From an uncultured Lachnospiraceae bacterium (GTDB lineage Bacteria; Bacillota; Clostridia; Lachnospirales; Lachnospiraceae), in the NCBI GenBank assembly GCA_900548905.1, contig URMK01000035.1, forward strand, positions 1-64,000: a stretch of 64,000 nt of DNA, given 5' to 3'. A program made the translations under genes and the position numbers. Numbering within the stretch: position 1 is the stretch's first letter; each line of letters starts with the position of its first letter. The notes beneath the pieces are model-generated. The model was not told the origin of the DNA and made no database searches. It was given only the letters and a program-made list of their open reading frames with translations. Of this stretch, positions 33,575-42,905 are shown piece after piece.

Positions 33575-35213
33575 CGTCTCCCCCCTTTTTTTCACACGCC
33601 TTTTCCTTCAGACAGCTTTTCCGGTACTCCCCGCAGGTTTTCCCCGTCGCCTGCTTAAACAGTCTGCAGAAATACCGGTAGTCGGAAAACCCTGTCCTGT
33701 CGGCAACCTCCCTTGTATGCAGGCTGCTTTTCCGGAGCAGCTGCATGGCATGTCCGATTCGTATTTGATTCAGGAAATCGGTATAGTTGATTCCCGCTTC
33801 ATCCTTGAACACTTTACAGAAATAAGCACGGCTCATACAGGCTTTTTCCGCCAGCCGGTTCAAAGTGACGGCTTCCTGATAATGCCGGTACAGCCAGGCA
33901 GCCGCTTCCCGAATTTCCCTTCTGGATATCTTATGCAGGATGACGTTCGCCCGGCTGCATTCTCTGACAAGTTCCGTAAGCAGTTCAAAAAAACCGGTAC
34001 AGGTATCGGCTTTTTCCAGGCTGCCCAGCCGCACTTCCTGTTTCTCCATACTGTCCCGGAATACTCGCAGCTTCGCCGATACTTCCCGCTTCAGTTCCTG
34101 CTCCGGCGGCTCCTGGAGGAAAACGGCTTTCCGGAAATCCTCCAGCCTCTCTTCCGTCTCCTCCGGGCCTCCTGCCGTCATGGCGGAAAGAAGTTCTTCC
34201 CACTGCTCAAAGGGAAATCTTCCTTTGTCAGATTTCCCTTCAGGAATTCCACCTTCCGGAAACTGTGCCCCACTAAGCCGTCCTGTATCCGCCGGCCACG
34301 AAATGCCGTCCATAATAGTCCGGTATCCTCTGTAAAACCGGAGATGGGTGTATTCCTGCAGCCCCCGCAGCCCTTCCGGAATCTCCTTCAGCTGCATGCA
34401 GATCCGCCCCGCACACAAAAAAACAGGCATATCCGCACACAGGAAACTCTCCTGCAGAATTCGAAGGATCCTTGTCATCAGATTAGTTACAAGCAGAAAA
34501 CTCACTTCCGGGATATAAACGGCCAGGAACAGAAGATTATCTATGACCGGAGCGCCGTAAATTCTGCAGCCCCCGCCGGCCCGCGCAGCAGCGGCTTCGG
34601 TTTTCTCCCACACCGCATCGATATCCCTCCTCTTGTCCTTACCCGCAAACTCGGCGATAACCGGTATCCAGGCTCCCCCTTTTACGGGAATATCCAAGCG
34701 GAGCGCCTGGTCATACATCTGCCTGTCCTCCAACTGATTCCGGTATAACTGTTGCCAGAATAAGCTGCGCAGGTCATGCTGCGCAGCCAAACGCATCTGA
34801 AGCAGCTGTCTGCGTTCCTGTACCGTCTGCTTTTTTGCCCGTATTTCCCCCGCCATCTGTTTCAGGAAGGTAACCAGATTTTCCGGTTCTATTTCATATT
34901 TCAGAAGATATTCCACGGCTCCCGCTTTCATAGCTTCCTTAACATACAGGAAATCATCGTAATTGCTCAAAACAGCAAAAACCGTATCCGGGTAAAGCTC
35001 CTTAGCCCGCAGGATCAGCTCAACACCGCTGATTTCCGGCATGGAAATATCCGTAATCACCAGCTCTGCCGGGTTCTGCTCCAGAATCTCCAGCGCCTCT
35101 TTCGCGCCCTGTGCTGCCATCGGGGTCTGGAAGCCGCAGGTTTCCCAGCGTATCAGCTTGCATATATCTTCAAGAATCAGCCAGTCGTCGTCTACAATCA
35201 ACACTTTGTGCAT
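33549..35213 (-). CDS. YesN-type AraC response regulator (cluster B)
   Basis: A 554-residue response regulator: receiver domain with VLIVDDDWLI and Asp55 in LVITDISMPE, a long variable middle, and a C-terminal AraC domain (EAVTLNRLAEKACMSRAYF and TREVADRTGFSDYRYFCRLF). The ATG at 35213 has AGAGGGG upstream; the ATG at 35240 does not. It is 67 bp behind the binding-protein gene and overlaps the kinase gene. It probably autoregulates the whole operon from the permease promoter. Confidence 0.9.
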   Translation of the reverse strand: MHKVLIVDDDWLILEDICKLIRWETCGFQTPMAAQGAKEALEILEQNPAELVITDISMPEISGVELILRAKELYPDTVFAVLSNYDDFLYVKEAMKAGAVEYLLKYEIEPENLVTFLKQMAGEIRAKKQTVQERRQLLQMRLAAQHDLRSLFWQQLYRNQLEDRQMYDQALRLDIPVKGGAWIPVIAEFAGKDKRRDIDAVWEKTEAAAARAGGGCRIYGAPVIDNLLFLAVYIPEVSFLLVTNLMTRILRILQESFLCADMPVFLCAGRICMQLKEIPEGLRGLQEYTHLRFYRGYRTIMDGISWPADTGRLSGAQFPEGGIPEGKSDKGRFPFEQWEELLSAMTAGGPEETEERLEDFRKAVFLQEPPEQELKREVSAKLRVFRDSMEKQEVRLGSLEKADTCTGFFELLTELVRECSRANVILHKISRREIREAAAWLYRHYQEAVTLNRLAEKACMSRAYFCKVFKDEAGINYTDFLNQIRIGHAMQLLRKSSLHTREVADRTGFSDYRYFCRLFKQATGKTCGEYRKSCLKEKACEKKGGDDAAHQPEV

Positions 35214-35280
35214 GCTATCCCCTCTGTTACACGACGGCAAAAGCCCTGCGGACTACAGGGTTTTTGCCGAAGCTGTTCTC

Positions 35281-36672
35281 TTATTGGGCGGCATCCTTTG
35301 CCGCATAATCCAACAGAATCTGCTGTACATTTTCTGCAAACTGGTCGGAAGATATTTTACCCAGAAGCCATTCATCCATTACATTGTTCACCTTCTGATC
35401 CGCTTCCTGATAATAGGAATTATAAGGAACCTTGACGGTATGGTTCATACCTTCCTCCGCACATTTTTTCCCAATTTCATCGACCGCGCTTCCCAGGCTC
35501 TCATCGATTACCGAATTGGCTACATCCTTAGCCACAGGCACGCCGCCCACGCCGGTTTCCGCCAGCGCCTGAAATGCCGGGGTGCTCATAATAGCCTTCA
35601 CCGCTTCCCAGGCCTCTGCCTCATGCTTACTTCCCTTGAAAATAACAAAGGAATCCACAAACTGGCTCGTGAAGGCCTCCTCTCCTTTACCGGAAGGAAT
35701 GGCCGCTATTCCCACACGGAAGTCCGTAATATCCTTGATAGCCCCCAGCCACCAGGTTCCATCCAGAATCATGCCGAGCCGCCCTGCCTTAAACATATCG
35801 AATGCGCCCATTACCTTGGTATCCGTGGGACGGGGCATACTGTAATCGGTACGCAGCATCTCGTCAAACCAGGCATATACTTCTTTGCTGACCGCATCAT
35901 TCATGGTCGGGTTCCCTTCTTCATCAAACACATTGTTGCCGCCTAAAGAGGTATTGAACATCCCCACGGCAGCCATATAAGGGCCTGCGGCAAATCCATA
36001 GGTTTTTGACGCGCCTTCGCCGCCCGTAAGCGCTTTCGCCATGGCCCGGTATTCTTCAAAGCCGGAAGCCTTATTCCAGTCCGCGGACGGATACTCCAGT
36101 CCTGCCGCATCAAACATATCTTTATTGTAATATACCAGATAATAATTCAGCCCCGATGGAAGGCCGTAATAACGTCCGTCCACATATGCGGAATTTTCAA
36201 AAGTCTTTTCATAATACTTGCTCATATCAAAATCATCGGCCATATAATCCGTCAGATCCACCACCTGCCCTTTGTCGATAAGCATAGGCATATAAGATTC
36301 GGCTATCCTTCCGATATCCGGCGCGCTGCCGCCGGCCATCTGGGTAATCACCTTCTGATAATATTCCGGCCATCCGGTACAGGGTACCTTATTGATCTTA
36401 ATGGTAATATTCTTTCCTTCCGCCTCCAGCTGCCGGTTTGCTTCTTCTATCATAGCCGTCCAGCCATCCACTTCATTGGAATACGCTGCCATGGAAAAAG
36501 AGATTTCCACCTTTTCTCCGGCTTCCGCCGGTTTACTTTCCCCGCTTTGTGCGGCCTGCGTCTGTCCGGCCGCATTTCCCTGCGTTTCCGCTTTTGCGCC
36601 GCCGCAGCCGCACAGCCCCAGAACGAGACTTCCTGCCGTCAGCAAAGCCAATGCTTTTTTCATCCTTTTCAT
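35281..36672 (-). CDS. Sugar-binding lipoprotein, UgpB type (cluster B)
   Basis: A 463-residue extracellular solute-binding protein. MKRMKKALALLTAGSLVLG leads to lipobox LCGC with Cys23 as the lipid site, then an Ala/Gln/Glu-rich linker. The size and the motifs (GKVEISFSM-like start of the mature part, KVMGAFDMFKAGRLGMILDG) fit CUT1 family-1 binding proteins for glycerol phosphate, di- or oligosaccharides. AGGAGGG precedes the ATG; a 12-bp palindrome (36690-36701) lies just upstream of it. It follows the two permease genes, the reverse of cluster A's order. Confidence 0.9.
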   Translation of the reverse strand: MKRMKKALALLTAGSLVLGLCGCGGAKAETQGNAAGQTQAAQSGESKPAEAGEKVEISFSMAAYSNEVDGWTAMIEEANRQLEAEGKNITIKINKVPCTGWPEYYQKVITQMAGGSAPDIGRIAESYMPMLIDKGQVVDLTDYMADDFDMSKYYEKTFENSAYVDGRYYGLPSGLNYYLVYYNKDMFDAAGLEYPSADWNKASGFEEYRAMAKALTGGEGASKTYGFAAGPYMAAVGMFNTSLGGNNVFDEEGNPTMNDAVSKEVYAWFDEMLRTDYSMPRPTDTKVMGAFDMFKAGRLGMILDGTWWLGAIKDITDFRVGIAAIPSGKGEEAFTSQFVDSFVIFKGSKHEAEAWEAVKAIMSTPAFQALAETGVGGVPVAKDVANSVIDESLGSAVDEIGKKCAEEGMNHTVKVPYNSYYQEADQKVNNVMDEWLLGKISSDQFAENVQQILLDYAAKDAAQ

Positions 36673-36728
36673 TGCAAAACCCTCCTAATACATTGTAATG
36701 TGTTGCAGTTCTTTTTGAAAGAACCATT

Positions 36729-37568
36729 TTATCCCTTCAATCCGGTTGCGGCGATCCCCTCAATAAAGGAACGCTGGGCAAACAGATAAATAAGGAGCAG
36801 AGGAAGAACGGCCACCGTGGAACCTGCCATCAGCAGTCCCCAATCCACCGCATAAGCGGAACGGAACGAATTAATGATCAGGGGAAGCGTAAACAGCTCC
36901 TCGGTATTTAGGTAGATCAAAGGCCCCACAAAATTATTCCAGTTGCCCACAAAGGTAAACATTCCCAGGGTAACCAATGCCGGCTTGCACAGCGGCAGCA
37001 TAATCCCCGCATAGATCCGCAGATAGCCCGCTCCGTCCAGCTTTGCCGCTTCGATATAAGAATCCGGTACTGACACCATAAACTGCCGTATCAGGAATAC
37101 CCCATATGCATTCACCATGATCTGCGGTACAATCAGGGGCAGATGGGTATCTACCCAGCCGATTTTGCTGAAAACCACGTATAACGGAATCAGTGTCACC
37201 TGTGACGGAATCAGCATCGTGGCAAATATGAGGCCGAACAGCTTTTTCTCCCCGGGAAACCGCAGCTTGGCAAAAGCAAATGCGGCAAGAGAGCTGGTAA
37301 GAAGAACACCTGCCGTAGATACCACCGCAATAAACAGGCTGTTGCCAATTGCCCTCCCTGTAGCCGCCAACGCAAAGACCTCCCTGTAATTACCGAAGTA
37401 TAACGGAAAAGAAAGCCACAGCCGGGGCGGCATCTCCAACGCCTGGCTGTCCGTTAAAAACGAAGTTTTCAGCATCCAGTAAAAGGGGAATATCATGGTA
37501 ACCGCCCCTGCCATGAGAACCAGATGACTCATAAAAATTTTGATATGCTTCTTTGTGCTAATTGTCAT
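36729..37568 (-). CDS. Sugar ABC transporter permease, UgpE/MalG type
   Basis: A 279-residue CUT1 permease with six membrane segments. The EAA loop EAAKLDGAGYLRIYAGIMLP is near residues 170-190. Its ATG lies inside the 3' end of the upstream permease gene (11-bp overlap), so the two are translationally coupled and made in equal amounts. AGAGG is the ribosome site. Partner ATPase not in the window. Confidence 0.9.
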   Translation of the reverse strand: MTISTKKHIKIFMSHLVLMAGAVTMIFPFYWMLKTSFLTDSQALEMPPRLWLSFPLYFGNYREVFALAATGRAIGNSLFIAVVSTAGVLLTSSLAAFAFAKLRFPGEKKLFGLIFATMLIPSQVTLIPLYVVFSKIGWVDTHLPLIVPQIMVNAYGVFLIRQFMVSVPDSYIEAAKLDGAGYLRIYAGIMLPLCKPALVTLGMFTFVGNWNNFVGPLIYLNTEELFTLPLIINSFRSAYAVDWGLLMAGSTVAVLPLLLIYLFAQRSFIEGIAATGLKG

Positions 37569-38481
37569 AATTCACCAACCTCTTTGATACGATAAACTGA
37601 ATCGCGCTGACCGATCCGGCAAACACCACCAGTACCATGCTTGCCACGCTTGCCGAACCCAAATCAAAATACTGGAACGCCTGGTTATAGATATACATGA
37701 CAAGAGAATAGGTGGAAAACATCGGGCCGCCCCGGGTCATGATATAGGCAAGATCAAACATATTAAAAGCGTCAATCATCAGCATGACAAATATGAAAAA
37801 GGTAACCGGGGAAAGCATAGGCAGTGTGATGCTCCTAAACTTCTGCCAGAAGGAAGCCCCGTCCATTTCGGCCGCCTCATAATAGACGGAGGAAATTCCT
37901 TTCAGCCCCGCCAGAAACAGCAGGAAGTAATATCCCATCTTTGACCAGGACGACATAAGGATAACCGCTACTCTGGCCCATACCGGATCCGCCAGCCATC
38001 CCGGCCCGGCAATCCCAAGCCTCCCCAGCAGATAATTAATCAATCCCATATCCGGTGCATACATCCAGTACCAGACCATGGCAATTGCCACCGTTGATGT
38101 TACCATCGGCATAAAAAAAGCACTTTTGTAAAATGACAGGCCCCGCAGCTTCTGATTGGCCAGAAGGGCCAGTCCCAGGGAAAACAGCATGGTCAGAGGT
38201 ACGATTCCCAGAATAAATATTGCCGTATTCAGTAACGTTTTATAAAAGACATCCCCGTCAAACACAAACACATTCCAGAAATTCCGGCCGCCCACGAACT
38301 CCGGCGTATTCATAAAATCCCAGGAACAAAAACACAGCACTACCGCAAAGATAAGCGGCACCAGTACGAACAGTATCAGCCCGATAATCTGGGGCGCTAT
38401 AAAAAGATAGGCGGCCGTAATCTCCTTCCGGCGGTACCTGCTTTTTTTACCCGGCCGGACCGCCTTTTTTTTCCTCTCCAT
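37558..38481 (-). CDS. Sugar ABC transporter permease, UgpA/MalF type
   Basis: A 307-residue CUT1 permease. After a basic N-terminus (RKKKAVRPGKKSRYRRK) come six membrane segments; EAAEMDGASFWQKFRSITLP is the EAA loop near residue 210. It is the first gene of the cluster B operon (permease, permease, binding protein, regulator, kinase, enzyme). GAGGAGG precedes the ATG. A perfect TATAAT lies about 100 bp upstream on the minus strand, without a clear -35, as expected for an AraC-activated promoter. Confidence 0.9.
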   Translation of the reverse strand: MERKKKAVRPGKKSRYRRKEITAAYLFIAPQIIGLILFVLVPLIFAVVLCFCSWDFMNTPEFVGGRNFWNVFVFDGDVFYKTLLNTAIFILGIVPLTMLFSLGLALLANQKLRGLSFYKSAFFMPMVTSTVAIAMVWYWMYAPDMGLINYLLGRLGIAGPGWLADPVWARVAVILMSSWSKMGYYFLLFLAGLKGISSVYYEAAEMDGASFWQKFRSITLPMLSPVTFFIFVMLMIDAFNMFDLAYIMTRGGPMFSTYSLVMYIYNQAFQYFDLGSASVASMVLVVFAGSVSAIQFIVSKRLVNYDN

Positions 38482-38691
38482 TCCACTCCTCCTCTTCTAT
38501 CTGCTATTTCTATTTCGTATGGTTACAGCATACCCGGAGGAATACAGAGATACAACGATATGGTTTTTTGAATGTGTGGATTATATTGACATCCCATTTT
38601 TCCTTATCTTCCGAAGGTATTCTGCCGATGATACGTATAGAAACAGATTGCTTGCCATCTGATAAATGACCGGAATACAGGAGCGGACAAC

Positions 38692-39588
38692 ATGGAAATG
38701 AATGAATTGTATCTTACGATAATTAATAACCTGACTGACGGGGTTTATTTTGTTGATCTTGACCGAAGGATTCTTTTCTGGAATAAAGCGGCGGAAAACA
38801 TCACAGGCTACTGTGCGGAAGAGATCGTGGGCAAACAATGCCAGGATAACCTGCTTAACCATATCGATGAGGACGGCAGGCCCTTATGTATCATAGGCTG
38901 TCCGCTGTTCGCTACCATCATAGACAGCAAACAACGCCGGGAGCGGGTCTTTGTACGCCACAAGGACGGCTACCGGATCCCTATACTGGTTAATATCTTC
39001 CCAATGAAAAAGGATGGGGAAACCATCGGCGCCATAGAAATTTTCTCACAGAATTCCCCTACTGTCTATGAAGATAACCTGGTGGAGCATCTTTCCGGGA
39101 TCGCCATGCACGACGCTCTCACCCAGCTTCCAAACCGCCGTTATCTGGAAAGCTTTTTAAATTACAAGCTAAACGAATATCAGCGGTTTGGCCGTTTATT
39201 TGCCGTACTGTTTGCAGACATTGATGATTTCAGCCATTTTAATAATGAATATGGACATGATACCGGCGATAAGGTGCTGGTCAACATTGCCGCCGGTATT
39301 AAAAAGAATATGAACCGGAATGATTTAATCGGCCGCTGGGGCGGGGAAGAATTCCTGGGAATCTATTCCATCGTCAACGACTATGACGCCCCCATTCTCG
39401 GTGAAAAATTCAGGCAGCTGGCATTGAATACGGAGGTTCCCCACGGAAATGCCGCATTACATGTATCTGTGTCCGTAGGAATAACCGTAGTGCACAGAGG
39501 CGACACGGCGGCCTCCCTCCTGGAACGGGCAGATCAGCTTATGTACCAGGGGAAAAGGGACGGGAAAAACCGGGTGGCCGCCGATTGA
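38692..39588 (+). CDS. PAS-GGDEF diguanylate cyclase
   Basis: A 298-residue soluble signalling protein. A PAS domain (about 5-120; LTDGVYFVDLDRRILFWN) is followed by a GGDEF domain (about 135-298) with an intact active site GGEEF at 217-221, so it should make cyclic di-GMP from two GTP. The PAS domain carries several Cys (41, 50, 66, 70), the last two in CIIGC, which might bind a metal or sense redox. There are no membrane segments. No RxxD inhibitory site is seen directly before GGEEF. AGGAG precedes the ATG. It is divergent from the cluster B operon. Confidence 0.92.
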   Translation: MEMNELYLTIINNLTDGVYFVDLDRRILFWNKAAENITGYCAEEIVGKQCQDNLLNHIDEDGRPLCIIGCPLFATIIDSKQRRERVFVRHKDGYRIPILVNIFPMKKDGETIGAIEIFSQNSPTVYEDNLVEHLSGIAMHDALTQLPNRRYLESFLNYKLNEYQRFGRLFAVLFADIDDFSHFNNEYGHDTGDKVLVNIAAGIKKNMNRNDLIGRWGGEEFLGIYSIVNDYDAPILGEKFRQLALNTEVPHGNAALHVSVSVGITVVHRGDTAASLLERADQLMYQGKRDGKNRVAAD

Positions 39589-39600
39589 TTCTCTCCTTAA

Positions 39601-39756
39601 TCAGGCAAGGATTTCCATACTTCTTATACCGGAAGGGCGCCCCGGGAACCGTACCCGATCGTCCGACAGGGCTATTTCGAAAGGCTCATTGACCACACGG
39701 TAATAGTGTCTCCCCCATAAAACGTGATCCGCAAGACAAGATAATACATTTTTGTA
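39601..39756 (-). pseudogene. Possible coding remnant in the 39589-39970 gap
   Basis: On the minus strand an open frame without a start runs from 39756 to a TGA at 39601, 51 codons. Its translation is protein-like, including DHVLWGRHYYRVVNEPFEIA and then DDRVRFPGRPSGIRSMEILA. An in-frame TGA bounds it upstream. It could be the C-terminal stump of a decayed gene; I cannot name the family. The rest of the 382-bp gap holds the promoter and leader of the next gene. Confidence 0.3.
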
Positions 39757-39778
39757 TCATTCCGGCTAAGATACTCCA

Positions 39779-39807
39779 TTGAGGCCAATGCCTTTCCCTA
39801 CTATAAT
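39779..39807 (+). promoter_or_regulatory. Promoter for the 39971 gene
   Basis: TTGAGG (39779-39784) and a perfect TATAAT (39802-39807) are separated by 17 bp. The predicted leader is long, about 155 nt, and contains the inverted repeat at 39871-39922. Confidence 0.75.
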
Positions 39808-39870
39808 ACTTTTAGAGCAACTGTTTTGCCGCCTTACGGATTCGGAAGAAAGGCCATGCGGCACCACCCC

Positions 39871-39922
39871 GCTGTAATGGTTTTTTACGGATACGAATTG
39901 CGTTTTCTGCGGTCATTACAGC
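39871..39922 (+). other. Inverted repeat in the long leader of the 39971 gene
   Basis: GCTGTAATG (39871-39879) and CATTACAGC (39914-39922) are perfect 9-bp complements around 34 nt. They lie between the promoter and the start codon, so they may form a leader stem or two half-sites of an operator. No terminator-like T run follows. Confidence 0.5.
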
Positions 39923-39970
39923 TCCGCTGAACAGTTCCTATTTTAGTATAGATTACAGGAGGTATTTCCC

Positions 39971-42160
39971 ATGGAAATTCATTATCAGGATTACCGCTTA
40001 TCCTTCCGGGACGGAGGGATTGAGGTACATAAGGACAAAGAGCTGCTGTATTACAACAGACGTCCCATGTTCATTACGATAAAGACCCCATTTGCAGTCA
40101 GTGAATTTTATGACGCGCCTTATGAAACGGCAGAATGTTCGGACGGACGGCTGCTTGCCTCAGGCACGCTTCGCCTGCCTTCCGGCTCCGCCTTTGCCTT
40201 TACGGATACTTATGAAACGGAAGAGGAAGGGTTCCGCTTAAGCCGCAGTGTCAGGGTTGTGGAAGCCGGAGATGATTTGGGCTTTTCCAGCAAATTTTCA
40301 TTAAACCTTACCGCATCGGATAATCCCAAAGATTATGAATGCTTCGCACCGGGCGTCTGGTACAAGCAGAATGAATTTGCCCCCTCGGACAGGATGGGGA
40401 AGGATTTGGACTGCGAATATTTCTGGATGCTGGAAACCCGCTGCGCCCTTCCTCTGTTCGCCATGCATCATACCGCCGGCGGTGAAATGGTGTCCCTTTC
40501 CCGTTGGGCTGCGGACGTGACTATGCGTAATCAGGATATCGAGCAGTCGGAAAACAACACGGATCCCTGTTTTACCATCGGTTCCGTAGGTATGAGCAGA
40601 CCCGAAAGCCGAACTCTCAATTATCTGTATTATGGCTACGCAGTCCGGAAGGATATCCCCACACCGGTTGACGGTTTTTCTATTGATTATGTATATCCGG
40701 GCTGTGACGGCCAGACCCCTGTGAAGAATGTGTACGACGGACTGGACTATGAGAATAAGGTTATGACCTTCCGGCGCATAAACCATCCCGTCACCCCCGG
40801 TTTTGAACAGTCTTATTCCATTGCCATAAACTTCGGCCGCCATGAAAGCTTCCAGGAAATGATGCGGGATATCTGGCGCATTACCTACAGCCGATTACGG
40901 GACAGACTTTTCTGTGTGGACAATAAACAGCATTACCGCAACTGCATGGAAATCTTTAATAAATATACCCGTAAGTACGGTGATTCCTATGGGCTTCCCT
41001 TTGCCTGCCAGCTCCCTGACATGGATATCTCTTCCGTGTCCTTCCAGTTCGGCTTTGTGGGGCAGCAGCCGGGAATCGGCGGACTGCTGCTTCGGTACGG
41101 GGACAGGGAAAACCTTCCGGAGGCCAGGCAGAAAGGGTTCGGTATCCTTGATTTCTGGGTCAGGACTGCCATGACGCCATCCGGTCTGCCCCAGATGTGC
41201 TACAATCCCACCATAAAAGGGTTTGAGCCTTATCCGCACTATACCCGTATGCTCGCGGATGGGATGGAGGCGATTCTGGATTCTTATGTTTATCTGCATA
41301 AGCGCGGGGAGGAACAGCCCTCCTGGCTGGACTTTAGCATCAAAACAGGCGACTGGCTGGTGAATGTCCAGAACAGCGACGGCAGCTTCTACCGTGCTTA
41401 TTATACCGACGGTTCCATACGCATGGATTCCAAGTCCAATACCCCCAGCGTGATCCGTTTCCTGGTACAGCTACATCTGGTTACCGGAGACGAGAGATAC
41501 AAAGCTGCCGCCCTGAAAGCCGGGGAATGGTCCTTTGAAAACGCTTACCGGAACATGGAATACCGGGGCGGCACCTGTGACAACACAGATATCCAGGATA
41601 AAGAAGCCGGTATTTATGCCCTGTTCGGTTTCCTGGCTCTTTATGATTTGACCGGAGATCCGCATTGGCTGGAGGGCGCCGTAGGTGCTGCGGATTATAC
41701 CGAAACCTGGACCTATGCCTGGACCTTCCCTGTAGTTACTCCATGGCCGAAGCACCCCTTCAACCGGTATTCCATCAGCGGACAGAGCATTATTACTATC
41801 GGCGGCGGCGCCGATGTCTATATGGCCGCCTGTTCCTATACCTATTACAGACTGTATCTTTTGACAAAGGACAGCCATTATCTGGATTTTGCCGAGTTCC
41901 TGCATAAAAACACAAGGCAGTCTAATGACATTGACGGAAGCTGCGGCTATAGTATGCCCGGCCTCGGACATGAAAGCGGCAATTTCTTCACCCAGAAAAT
42001 GAGAAGCCAGTATCACTGGTTGCCCTGGTGTACCTTTGTGGAAGCGGAGCCTTGTGAGCGTCTCTATGAAACCTTCGGCGTATATGAAATTGATGAGGCA
42101 CAGAAGCTTGGAGACGAAGAGCTGCAGCGGCGGAACCGGGTTTATGAGCATTATTTCTGA
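39971..42160 (+). CDS. Unknown 729-residue protein, probable six-hairpin glycosidase-like enzyme
   Basis: A cytoplasmic protein without a signal peptide. Residues about 1-300 are beta-rich (MEIHYQDYRLSFRDGGIEVH and on), resembling the N-terminal beta-sandwich of clan GH-like enzymes. Residues about 320-710 are helical with repeated hairpins (SWLDFSIKTGDWLVNVQ, RYKAAALKAGEWSF, IYALFGFLALYDLTGDPHWL, SYTYYRLYLLTKDSHYLDF), the pattern of an (alpha/alpha)6 toroid seen in six-hairpin glycosidases and unsaturated-uronyl hydrolases. I cannot assign a family or catalytic residues. AGGAGG precedes the ATG, and it has its own promoter and a long leader. Its neighbours do not form an operon with it, apart from perhaps the nitroreductase. 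Confidence 0.6.
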   Translation: MEIHYQDYRLSFRDGGIEVHKDKELLYYNRRPMFITIKTPFAVSEFYDAPYETAECSDGRLLASGTLRLPSGSAFAFTDTYETEEEGFRLSRSVRVVEAGDDLGFSSKFSLNLTASDNPKDYECFAPGVWYKQNEFAPSDRMGKDLDCEYFWMLETRCALPLFAMHHTAGGEMVSLSRWAADVTMRNQDIEQSENNTDPCFTIGSVGMSRPESRTLNYLYYGYAVRKDIPTPVDGFSIDYVYPGCDGQTPVKNVYDGLDYENKVMTFRRINHPVTPGFEQSYSIAINFGRHESFQEMMRDIWRITYSRLRDRLFCVDNKQHYRNCMEIFNKYTRKYGDSYGLPFACQLPDMDISSVSFQFGFVGQQPGIGGLLLRYGDRENLPEARQKGFGILDFWVRTAMTPSGLPQMCYNPTIKGFEPYPHYTRMLADGMEAILDSYVYLHKRGEEQPSWLDFSIKTGDWLVNVQNSDGSFYRAYYTDGSIRMDSKSNTPSVIRFLVQLHLVTGDERYKAAALKAGEWSFENAYRNMEYRGGTCDNTDIQDKEAGIYALFGFLALYDLTGDPHWLEGAVGAADYTETWTYAWTFPVVTPWPKHPFNRYSISGQSIITIGGGADVYMAACSYTYYRLYLLTKDSHYLDFAEFLHKNTRQSNDIDGSCGYSMPGLGHESGNFFTQKMRSQYHWLPWCTFVEAEPCERLYETFGVYEIDEAQKLGDEELQRRNRVYEHYF

Positions 42161-42281
42161 TTTCTTGCCGTATATCTATAAAGTAAACGAACCGCCGCAG
42201 GCCGCGGGTCATCCGGCAGCCCCCGGGCAGAAGCACAGAGGTGTCCGTCCCGCTGTCTGCGAAAATAAAGGAGGAAAGCAT

Positions 42282-42788
42282 ATGAACACTTCAGATGCCA
42301 TACGTTCACGAAGAAGTATCCGAAAATACAAAAAAGGGAGTGTTATCCCAAAAGAACATATCCGGCTCCTGCTGGAGGCGGCTATGATGGCTCCCAGCGC
42401 CTGCAATACCCGTCCCTGGGAATTCGTTGTGGTGGAATCGGAAGAAATACAGAAAAAAATCACGGCAATCCACCCTCATACGCAGATGTTAAAGACCGCC
42501 TCCCTGGCAATCGTTGTCTGCGGCAGGCCCGATCTGCAGGAATCCATCTGCCCCGGCTTCTGGCCCCAGGACTGCGGAGCCGCCATCCAGAACCTGCTTC
42601 TCCAGGCCCGGGAGCTTGGCTATGGAACCTGCTGGTGCGGCTGTTACCCGGTAATGGATCGGGTAAAGCAGCTGCAGGCACTTCTTACCGTTTCCAGTAT
42701 GCCGTTAGCTGTCATCGCTGTAGGAGAAGCGGATGAGGAGCCGGCGGCCAGGGGATTTTATGAGGAAGGCAAGGTAACATATTTGTGA
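42282..42788 (+). CDS. Nitroreductase-family protein (short form)
   Basis: A 168-residue FMN-dependent nitroreductase-fold protein: NTSDAIRSRRSIRKYKKG, MMAPSACNTRPWEFVVVE (FMN site) and LGYGTCWCGCYP near residue 115. The length is at the short end of the family. The ATG at 42282 has AAAGGAGG 5 nt upstream; the open frame extends to 42036 but overlaps the preceding gene and lacks a ribosome site. It begins 121 bp after the unknown 729-residue protein. The substrate is unknown. Confidence 0.85.
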   Translation: MNTSDAIRSRRSIRKYKKGSVIPKEHIRLLLEAAMMAPSACNTRPWEFVVVESEEIQKKITAIHPHTQMLKTASLAIVVCGRPDLQESICPGFWPQDCGAAIQNLLLQARELGYGTCWCGCYPVMDRVKQLQALLTVSSMPLAVIAVGEADEEPAARGFYEEGKVTYL

Positions 42789-42905
42789 TTGCATAAAACC
42801 AGGCCTTCGGTCCGTTCACTCCCAGCACAGAGTCACTGTTTTATTTTCTCTGTATAGCATCTCTTATTTTTGTTTATATTAGTAATTCAAAAAAATAATA
42901 TTGGC

